64,000 nucleotides of DNA from contig NC_020172.2 in assembly GCF_000224145.3 (NCBI RefSeq), forward strand, positions 2,379,962-2,443,961. The letters are read 5' to 3'. How positions within the stretch are numbered: the first letter of the stretch is position 1; each line of letters starts with the position of its first letter. The position numbers were made by a program, and so were the translations under genes. The notes below the pieces were generated by a model. It worked only from the letters and a program-made list of their open reading frames with translations. It had not been told where the DNA came from and did no database searches. Shown here one piece after another: positions 49,401 through 61,400 of the stretch. This DNA is from Ciona intestinalis (Eukaryota > Chordata > Ascidiacea > Phlebobranchia > Cionidae).

Positions 49401-52400
49401 TCTCGTTAACAGACAGGCTATCAGCGCCGTAACACGTTTGTTTCAGTGATACATTACCAGCCAACAAATTTAAAGATTTTAAGGCGCATTCCCAGGCTCT
49501 GCCTTGTGTATTTACCGAAAGAAAACAAATAAGTCGAGGCCTCTTCAAGGTTGCGGTTTTCCACCAAATTAAACTCATTGAAGATGAAAAATTCGTCCAA
49601 CTTTTGAAGTCTGATCATTTGTCTCGCAATCCAATACTCCTATAGACTTCTATTTGATAAATAGGCTTTTCGCTTTGAAATATGGCACTTTGTAGATCAT
49701 GAACATTGTTACTGCTTTGAAATTAACCATCACGTTTGTTATGGGTCAAAAAAAATCACGTCTGTTTTATATTATACTTTTTATTATGCAAACTTATTTT
49801 ACAATCAGCATAGTTAAACAAAAGTGTTATGTACCAATGTTTATCATCTAAATATATTTAAAGTAGAAATTAAATCACGTTTAAGTGTTCTACATTTTTT
49901 AAATATAAAAACATACCTATGCAAAATCGATTTTAAGTAGCATATATAAGTGTGGTACCACTCGCGGTGACGTTGACGACGCAGGAGACGTGTACGACTG
50001 AAGTTATTGAGCGTTCATATCTGCGTGCTTGAAATTGAACCTTGTTTTTCAGATTACTCAACAACAACGAGATCCAATCAATCTCAGAGAACGCATTCCG
50101 AGGTCTCTCATCACTCAAGTATTTGTGAGTATAAGATAACCATAGACGAACCCGCAGAAGCGCCGTGGCAAAAGTATTAATTCAAACCACTCAAGCCGTC
50201 GCTTTGGCATCTAAAGTCTATTTTCCACTTTAATATTGATAGATTTCTTGAAACAGAATGCACAAATTGAACTGATTTTTTGTTTACACTATAGTTTAGA
50301 GCTAACCCAACTTAAATGAAATTTACGGAGCATTTAAAGATGTTTTTTTGTTACTTTTCACTTCGATGAACACTGCAATGTAAACACCGCTTAAGAGTGA
50401 TCAAAAACCGCCATTTATAGATTAGAATACCCGGGCACGGCTTAGCTGCTTAAGCTTACGCGACAAAACCAATAAACGAACGTCTTGTTACTGCATAGCG
50501 TGGATTTGGGCGCAACATTTTTAGTATTTGCTTGCCTGTGCTTTGAGTAGATACAGCCATAATCACTATCCAGCATGGCGATATAAAATTCTTTATTTTC
50601 TGTTTATTTCGCTGTTTAGTTAACACTGGTTCGTATAAAATCGGTATATATAGATACTAATTTTCATCCAAAACACCTGAAATTCTAGGTTTTTTAAAGG
50701 AAGTTTGGCTCTAGAGTCGTTTATATATACCAGAATTTACTCCCTACTGTAGCAAATAGCTTGCGATTTTTTGTATGAACACAATGCCTTTATTTGCACA
50801 AGCCACAAGTTGCGGTTGTTCCCCCAAACCGAACTCGGTCAACTTTTGGCGAACGAGTCGGGTTGTTTTCGAGCTGAAAACCATCAACTGTTCGACACTG
50901 AATTCCACAGGAACTGGTAGTAAACAGCACGCAAGAGGAATTTCTATTCAACCCGTAGTAAACACCTGGTGCTTGCATAATATCTGACGTAAGAATACGT
51001 CATGTCATATTATGCAAGCAGACTATAGTTTACATTGGTATGAAATTTGGCATTTGCGTTCGAGTGTACGGCTGTACTTTGTTCCGTGTCAACTACAATA
51101 ACAAACAGCTGTTAAAAACTTCTACTGTTATAAAACATGGCCTGACACGCTCTTTTATGTTGACAGATACCTATACAAGAACAAAATAAGGACGATACAC
51201 AAAAGAGCGTTCAATGGCCTAGTTTCTTTAGAGCAATTGTGAGTTATTTCTTTGTTCATAGTGGTATAATTTTGTCCCCTTATCCACTGCATTAAAGTGG
51301 CACTAACCGTGTTAAATCTACTTTGTGTTCAGTGGAGGCCTTAAGGCTGCTTAGCGAATTCCGCATGTAATCGCTAAGCTTTATAAGAAAAATACTAACT
51401 ACGTATATTACGCATGAACTAATACACACTGGGTTAACAAACGTATATATGTCAGCTGTGTTGGCCATGGGGCATTCGGTTTTAATATTGTGTTTACGTT
51501 TATTATAAACCTATTAGGTTTAGAATTCCCAAGTAAAGTCAACGAAAACGAACCTAAAACATACTTTTTATTAAGCCTAGACACCGGCGCTTTGGGGCAT
51601 GATGATGTTTATATTGAACACCAAACTAGAAAACTCATTATGTCTACCTGTGTTTGATTAATCAGTAACTGCACGTTTTTAAAAGATAAAGTGAATTTCT
51701 CCCCGTCTCGTATGCTGTAGCATTTAGTGTTTAAAAGATTAGATAATAATTTACTGCATGTTTTAAATTTCTGAGCTTACTATTTCGACGTAATTGCCCA
51801 AAACATGCAACCATTATAATCTGCAAACTGATATTTTCGGGTAAACACACGAATCGGTTTTAACTTTATTGAAACATTTACGATCCTGTTTAATCAACAC
51901 ACATGTAGACTATAGTCGATTTCAGTTTGTGTAGTGAAGCCATCACATTGTGCCGTTCAGAAATTTGGATAAAACAACCGTTTCATTTCTTTTAAACACA
52001 TTTTCTTCTATAACCTATTTACATATTTCCTGCATGTTACATCAGTAGGACACTGCAATTGTAGAAAAAGTTTTAATAATTATATTATAGTAGTTTGGGG
52101 AAAGACGGGACAATTACCAAAGGTCTATGGGAATCGTGAGGATACGGTTTTAAATTTCTTTAAATGTTCTTTGTTTACCCAACCACATAGAACGGGACAA
52201 TAGAATAAAAAGGTGTCCCATCTCCCCCCACTCTACCACATATTAACCGACCCATTTCAATTCATTAAGCTTTAATGATTTTGCGTTTGTAGTAAATTAT
52301 ATTATAGAAAATATTATGCGATAATGGGCCAACAACTACTGCATCTTGACTCCTCGGGCATATGAAACTGTATAGTGCCTCATATAGAATCACTTGCATC

Positions 52401-55400
52401 GTCGTGTGCGTAATAACTTAGTCTTAACCTTTTGCAGATATCTTCACGACAATAAAATCGTCACTGTGCCGTCCGGAACATTTGCCACTTTACCGAAGCT
52501 CGAACGATTGTAAGTTGAAAATTATTATCAATGCGTATCCCATCTTAACAAAACACAGGTGTTCCAGTGCAACAGCATACGTTGTTAAAACGATGGTTAA
52601 GATTATAGCCGCGTTTTTGGCCCAAGCAGCGAATTTGCAGCGTTAAAATGTGGTCGGACAAAGATTACATTTCGTCTTTAGCGTTTGCAATAACAAGTTA
52701 TCAGACACGATTTTTTATGTTTTATAAATAGATGTACTGTTAAATGTATTTCGTAAGGTAGTGTCTTAAAAGCCGTATAAGGTATTTTTAAAAAAGAATT
52801 TTAATATTGCAATCGTAAAAGAGTTTCTATAGTTTTATGACCACATGAAATACGAATCCTCGTAGTCGAAACAAACGGTTACAAGAAATCGAAACAGATT
52901 CTGCTCCAAAGAGTCGTTATTGAAATGTATAAATACACACACGGGCGCTATCGTATAACCGTTTGGTATTTAAACCTTTAAAAAAGAAATAATAACCTAT
53001 AGCTGTAAGTTTACAGTCAACGGCGTTTTCGTGCAAAGTCTCTTCTTTGTTCCAACTATGGTTTGTTCCTATAAAAACCCCCGTGCTTAACGAGTGTTAA
53101 AAAGTAACTACCATTCTCAATACTTTAACAAAGAGATGAAAAACGAAAGGGTAGCCTATTCATGCTAACAAACTTTTCTGAATAATTAACCACTTCTCAA
53201 CACTTTAACAAAGATATGGAAAAGAAAAGATTATTGAGGCCAATAGAATATTGATCGATACGTAAGAGTGTGTGGCTTCAGACGGAAGATGTCCTTAACC
53301 TATTATGCATCACATCTGTCTTATCACGTATTTATCGATGACTGTGCTGCCAACATCATCTCCCTAACCAGAAGATTAAACGCTCACCCAGTAACTTATT
53401 TGATTAGCACCACTTTGTCTGATGGGTTGGTTTCCGACTGTTATACAGGATAGAAAACGCCTTTGTTCTAATTCTTCTGTCGATTTCAATCGATCGGTTC
53501 CGCTCGTGCTAATGAACACAAGTCCCCGCTACAACTCGCTTCCACTAATTTGCTCCCTCGTTCGCCACCTAGTGCAATAAGTTTTAGACAGAAGCGCGCG
53601 TAAATATATTATCATTTTTTAAAAGCAACATGCTAATTTTGGTAATTTTGTTGAAAGCAATACAAACACATAAATATGTCGCTGTTTAAAAATTTCTAAA
53701 ACACAACGCGTGTCTTGAATAATCATTCAAGCTCACAAATTTTGATAAGTATTACAGTATTCTACACGCGTTAAAATATCTAAATCTTATACAATTCGTT
53801 ACAGTATTGTTTTTTCACAGGTTACTCCATTCGAATTTGATTGAAACTCTACCAAATCGGCTCTTTGATGATCTGACGCTAAAGCGGCTGTGAGTAAAAG
53901 CAATATTTGGTCTTGGTTACTTTGATCTGAAGTGTGCTGTAACTTGATAGATTATCGGCGTGCGCTCGTCTGTCAATAATAGGGCTCTGCATAGCTTCCG
54001 CTTAAGAATTTCTCGCATTTTTTTGCTGCTTGAATTACCCTGTTGAGTGAAAATGTTGCATAAAATATCGAGTTAAAATACTTTGTTTAAGTGGTGCAAA
54101 GAGCTTAGGTCACCCTTACGTGTTCCATTTTTGTCATAAGATCTGTTTGTAATGCAACTACATTTTATAAGTGGTACACAAGTACACATGTCATTAAATT
54201 TTTATACGCCACTGTTTTTAAAAAATATTTTGCGTAATAATCCTAGGAGGTTAGATGGGAATCGTTTACGCTGTGATTGCGACCTTGCTTGGTTGGCCAC
54301 TTATTTGCAAGGGCCCGGTCGCTCTGTTCTTGCCACTGCAGTATGTTACCAACCAAGGTCACTGTCTGGTCGTCACATACCAACTATCCAACCATCCGAG
54401 TTTCAATGCAGTGACACTAATAACAGTACGTATACAAGTGAGTGTGGGCTTTTCTAACACTTCCATTTCCCATATGTTAACATATACTTGTCGTTGCAGC
54501 AATTCATTTTCAAAATATCATTATTACTTATCAACTTCTTACATCAATTTTTCTTTGGCATAAAGCACTTAACAAGTTGCCAAAACACATGCATTATCCT
54601 TAAAATGCTATTACTCATAGTGTGCTACTACTTATTTTTCTTTATTTTTAGTTCTTTCGTGGATATTTTTATCTTTTTGTAGAATGGTTGCATTGCTTGT
54701 TTTCTTACACAAGTTTTCCCTCCTTCCTTTTTAGTTCCAAGCATGTAGATTTGAGTTAATTTGGACGCCCACACTATGTTTTTAAATTTTTTTCGCAACT
54801 CACTCATGTGTAATTGTAAACACACATACATACAGTCCAACATTCATAACTTTGGTTTTCACACAAATATCACAATTTCTGTCTCACACAGTTGCTCCAA
54901 TTTTTTATGAGATGCCCGAGGATGTAGAAGTACAGCAGGGTGAATCTGTGATATTTAGATGTGGGGTAAGAGGGTCACCCAGGCCCTTGATCACTTGGCA
55001 CCATGATGGGTATGTGTCTTATATAAAACAATTCCTACCACCTAAGAATAAAATTATTTGCCTAATCATGAAATGATAGGAATATAATTTAGAAATAAAT
55101 GTAACGGTATTATAAAATTGCTGTTTTGCTTATCTGTATTATTTTAAACTGTATTATAAACTTATCTTATATTTGTTATTTTTGTATTTCAGGACACCTG
55201 TGCGATTAGATACCAGAGTTAGGAAATCTACTGATGGATCGTTGGTTATTCAAACCTCCAGGCAATCAGACAGAGGTGAGTCATATAAACTTATGCTTAT
55301 CATTAACCTAGATGAAATACTGCCAGATGACATACGAAACATTAGTTTAAACAAAATCCCTGTTCCAATTTGTGCAAAAAATCAAGTTTGGGATAATATG

Positions 55401-58400
55401 TTATGTCTAGTTTAAATAATGGCTGGATGTTTGAGGCTTATGTTTATTGCGTGATCTAGAATATTGCAATTAAAAAACAGAAATATTGATACAACCTTCC
55501 ATTCTATATGGTGAGGTCCTACAAGATTTAGTGACCACTGAGCTGGAGCAAGGTCCACTGTGGCTTACATTAGTGATCACTTGGATTAAGCAATAGCTGT
55601 AAAGTGTCTTGTCGAAAGACACATATGTCCATAGTGGAAGGTGTATTGAGCCTTAAATCTGTAACCTCTTGGGTAACCACTTTGTCACTGTGCTGAGTTC
55701 CCAAGATCTCACCTTATTTTGAAGCTGGTCACTTCTCCTTTATTTACTTTTATGTCTTACACAAGGACATACAGGCCTATCAGTGACAAGAAAACCCGGT
55801 ATCCTCCGGCTACATTATAACCTTAGTAAGAACTTTTGTACTTTTATCCAGGTATTTATAAATGCACTGCTGATAATACTGTTGGCCACAGATCTAGTAG
55901 TGTTGCAAGATTAACATATAGAGGAGCCCAAGGTCCTCCTGTCTTTACAACTGTGCCATCCAATAAAGAGGTAAAAATAACTTTTAATTATATATAATAT
56001 AACAACAAGTTTTTTATGTATGAGGAATAAATAGAAATGTCCACAAAGACTTAACAAGCAATGTTTTCCAAATTTATATTTATAAATAGTTTTGTTTTCA
56101 ATGTTTTGTTTTTTGTTGCATTTTTATTATATACTTATCACTCAGGTAATACTGAATGGTCGAGTTACTTTCCAATGTAGAAGCACTGGTACCCCAGAAC
56201 CTGTGACTAGATGGTATCATAACCATGAGAGACTTCCAGTTACACCAAACTTCATTGTAATGCCAGGTAGTGTATATTGCTGCACCAACATCTCACAGTT
56301 CATAAAAAAATGGTTGTTTAGTTATATTTTAAGCAAGTCTATCTTCTAAACTTTGCTGTATGACATATATTTGTCACCCAGGTGTTTCTTTATATTCTTC
56401 AAACATTCATTTTGTAATTTTCAGCTCTGTATTCCAGGCACACTTCACATAAGATCTGCATCCATTGAAAACAATGGCACTTACACTTGTATGGCAGCTA
56501 ACAGTGAAGGTTTCATCAACTCCTCTGCTACTCTGATTGTAAGAAGTAAGTTTTCAATCAAATTCAAGTTAGTTACTATATGGTTTTATGTAACCTTACA
56601 ACCTTGTTTCCCGATTGTTTTATTAATGGCACAACAACAATGTTATTATATTTATTGAAGGCATAGGGGTAATTACATTATTTTATTGATGGCTCAGGGG
56701 AGTTTCGTAAACAATCCACTAGATTTACATACTCACAATTTAACAGATACTCCCAAATTAACTGTTATTATTAGGTCCAGTGCAATAAACCATAAAAGGT
56801 TGATGCACAATGCACCAGACTTGTATACTCACAATGCAACTTTCCTACAGACCCACCCAAGTTTACAGTTAAGCCACAAGACCAAACAGCAATCCAAGGC
56901 AGAAGTGTAACACTTGACTGTCATGCTGAAGGAATTCCGGAACCTACTTTAAGTTGGTTGAGGAATGGACACACTTTAAACAGAGACCAACGTTATCTAG
57001 TGATGACTTCCGGTAAATAATATTAATTTATTGCTGTATTAATAGCCTACTGTATATGATCAATCTCTGGTCAGTTGTGCATGGTAATATGTACTTCAAC
57101 CCAAAGGAGCAAGTTACCCAAACACCCAATGGCTAACAATATAGATAACCCTTCAGTGATCACTGAGTTGAGGCAATTAAAGTGTTTTGCCAAAGGACAT
57201 AAATGCCTACAGTGGAAGCTGTACTGAACCTTGAACCCATAACCTCTGGGTTACCCAGTTTGCCACTGCGGTGGGTTTCCCAGACCTCACCAAATTTCAA
57301 AGCTTGTCACTTCTTCTTTATTTATATTAATGTCTTTACCTATCTCTTTATATCTAAGTTACATTTCAGGTTCTTTACTTATTCGTGGTGTAAACCCTGG
57401 TGACGAAGGGACTTACACTTGCAAAGCTGAGAGCAACGCTGGAGTTTCAACTTCAGATGCCTTTGTTACCATAATGGGTAAGCATTTGATGTCAGAATTT
57501 TATTGTGTTGTTATTATGTTTATTGTGATGTCATCATTTTTATTGTTATGACTGATGTCATAATATTTAATGTGTTGTCATAATCTTTATTGTGACGATC
57601 ACAATGTGTTCTAGTACCTCCCCGATTTACTGTTCGACCACAGAATCAGAGAGTAAGACAAGGACTTACTGTGGATTTCCAATGTCAAGTTGCTGGGAGA
57701 CCACAACCACAGATAGTGTGGACTATCAATGGTAAGTATTGCGCAATCATTTTTATAAGTAATGCTAAGTCATATAGTTTCGTATACAGCTGTGTTTAAG
57801 ATTTGTAATTCAATTATAAAGTATGTAAGAGGAAAAAGCCATGAAAAAAAAGGTATTGCAGTGTGGTCTGCTGTTTATATAATTGAAAAAAATGTATAGT
57901 TTCGCAACAATGATGTGTTACAGACATTTTAACTCTGGTGGTCAATCAATTTATATTGTACATTGAGCATCCTATTATAGATGTATGAATGCCTCACGGA
58001 AAATTATAGATGCTTTATAACAATTTAACAAGTGACACTCTTTGTACCCTGTTTGTAACACTGTTTAATACTATTTTTACATTCACTGTTTTACTCTAGG
58101 TCGAGCTGTACCAGATGACCCGCGCTATTCCCTTCTGCCATCTGGTACACTAAGATTACTAAGAGCACAACCGGAACATGCTGGTAATTATCGGTGTGAA
58201 GCAGCTAATGCAGTTGGAGCTCAGCATGCTCAAGTTTCGTTGACAGTTATCCCTCCAACACCTTTAAGTTTTGTGAGGTAAAATGCAGGTTTTAATCATA
58301 GGTCGAAAAATGTGTCACGCCCCCTATTTAAGCTAAGGTCTGTTTTTATTGCAGTAATATTTTGCATGATCAAGCATGTATTGAAAATGATGCTTTGTGT

Positions 58401-61400
58401 TTGTGACACTTGAAAATTGAGTTTTATAGGCACCAGTATAATAATAATTTAGATGTAGTGTGCCAGGGTAGGAAAAACAACTTTTTATGCATGTGTGGTT
58501 TGTATATTTTAATTTTTCACAATTTCACATCTTTTGAAAATTTCTTTTTCAAACCTCACTAGGACACCTGAAGATCAAACAGTTGATGCTGGAACTGATG
58601 TGACAATAAGATGCCATGTTACTGGGGGAGGGGTGGATGATGAAACTGCTCCAAATATATATTGGACCAAAGATAATGTTCGACTAACTACTTCAGGTAT
58701 CAAAAAGTAAATCAATGTCAAGATTAGTAAAAGTGTAGAATATGATATAATAATGGGTATTAGGTACTATTACCAAAAAATGGGAGAGTATCTTGGTTTT
58801 CAACAGCTGTTTATTAACAAAACGAGTGCATTTGTAGCCATTTAGAAGCAAAAATGTTATGACTAAAGTGTTTTCATAAGATAAAATGTTGAATCACAGA
58901 AAAACCACTTGCATTGATAATTTTTACAATAAGGTTTTGCTACAAAATAATCGTGAATAATGTTCAGGTCGTTTCTCGATCTCCCGATCTTCCTTGAGTG
59001 AATTGTTGATCCGACAAGTTGCTCGGGATGACACGGGAAGATATGAATGTGTTGCAAGAAGTGGATCGGATTTTATATCTGCTTGTAAGTATTCGCATCA
59101 AACCCCCAAAAAATACTTAAAATGGTAAAATTATTACATGATGCGCCATAATAATTGTTTTTGTTTATCCAATATGATAACAAAAAACATGAAAAAAATA
59201 CGAAAATTGAATTAATGAGTGGTATTTGACAATTAGTTTGAATTTAACCTGTTTCTGTCTTAACGTGGAAAAAATGGTCATCAAAACATGGCCGTTCTGG
59301 TTCATACACCTTGTGCTCACAAGTTGTCACATATGAACTTGTGGGAGGTTTATCAGGCGGACAATTCAAACAACCCAAGGACCACTGGGTTGGAGCAGTG
59401 AAATGCACGTATTTTACAGTTAGATTTAAATTGTTGATGCTTCCACAGCGATGACATTGGTGGTGAACTTAAGGAACACAGTAAAAGATATCGTTGTTAA
59501 ACTTGCTCAGATTCTTCCAGCTGATTGTCTTCTACATGGATGTCCTGATGAACTAGACCGTAAGAATTTTTAATAAAAGTCAATATATAATACTGTGTGG
59601 TAAGAGGGATATCAGTAACATATGTTGTATTTCTTAATCTAAAACCAATTTAACCTTACTGAGTCACAAAGATATGTTTTTTTAATTGTTTTATAAAAAT
59701 ACAGTTATACGATTCTGTAAATATTCTATTTTTACTACCAAATAGAACGATAAGAAAGAATGAAAACAGCCATAGAAATTTACTTATACTGAATTAAATA
59801 TCGTCTCTTACACTATCCACATTATTGTTCCCCAACCTCTCAGAGTCCTCTCACTCCTCCCATGATGAGGAGCAAAGCCCGTTATCACTCGACGAACTTC
59901 TTAACCAACATTTTCTTGCGTCAGCCTCAAGACAAAAAAGACAAAGTGGTAAGGTTTATTTTTTACTTAAACATGAAAATTGGATGAAATAGCCACGCTT
60001 TTTAGTTTTTTCCCCGCTTTTTATCCATAGCGTTTGTTTGTTTTTTTATTTCATTCTCTTCGTTCTTTAAATAACATGATCTTTGCTATAGTTTTGGAAA
60101 AGATACAAAATTATATGTTTGTTAAAACCAACTCGTGGTTAGTGGCATAAACTGTTACTGTATGGTAAGATTAATAATCTGATCCCCCATTTTCAAGAAT
60201 AAAAGAGTGTGAATTTATATTTCTGGTTGAACTTGTATTTTGGAACACATATTATTTTTTTATATTATAAAGCGTTTTTATGTTTTCAGTTGTTCACTTG
60301 TCCGAGTTATACGACACCATACAAAGTGCAACGAATGAAGTCAACCGTGGAATAAACAATTCGATACAACATTTTAATAACGGGTAAAATAATGCCCTTT
60401 AGATGAGTTTTGTTTGGAAAATTCAGTTTCTGAATAAAAGTTCTCAAATAAGGAATCAGTTTTTAATTTATCAGCTCATTTTTAGGTTTAAAATTTTCTA
60501 GCTGAATATTTTTTCACAATTACTTGAAATCCTAATGATTGGAAATTTTACAGGCGTAACCGGCAGAGCCCAGGTGACTTGCTTGCCCTGGTGAGGTTCC
60601 CATCCACACGAGCTGGTGTGGACTTAGCAAGAGCTGCAGAAGTGTTCGATGTTGCGTTGCGCATGATTGAGTGCTGTGTGCGACGAGGCATGAGACCTAG
60701 AGATTTTGACGTTCGGCACACAAAGGACAGACAAGAAGGTTGGATTAAACTTAATATCAACATAGCATTGTTGTTTTATTTTGCTTATTTAGTAAACATG
60801 TCAATTTTGTATCTGCACCATGTCCTCACATGCTGAATTAGGTCCTCATACATGACACAGCATAGCAAGCCGTGAGACCTGCGATTTTGGCCAGAATTGG
60901 CATACTACCCCAACACCAAGGGTGTATGTCTGCTAAGTGTTTTGCCTCAGGGAGACATAGGCCTAAGCAAAATCGAGCATTCCACCCACTATTATACGGT
61001 AGTTATGCAATCTACCAATACTGATCCACCTTACCGCACTTTTTGACACATTTGTTTACACTTCACACACAAAAAAACATTTTTCCACCACCAAAAATGT
61101 TAACAGGTGATGGCCCTGCCTCACTAGATGGCGATGAAGAGATGGATGTTATGTCATTGATTGGTAGCGAGGCCGTTGAGTTGGTTGCAAACTTATCGGG
61201 ATGTTCAGCACATCGACCTAATATAGATTGCTCACGAGATATTTGTTTCCATAGAAAGTAAGACACAAATTAAATAGCCTAAAAAATAATCACCCACAAA
61301 GTAACATACATGGTAACTCGTAAGCTGGCATGAAGTGTATGGAACAGAACACCAGTGTTTAAAGACTGTCGTTTTCTGGCCACGTGAGGATACAGTAAGT

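Noticed and set aside
60157..60195. TACTGTATGGTAAGATTAATA resembles a MITE end
   Set aside because: Only about 20 bases match and no interior or second end follows, so it is not listed as a copy.
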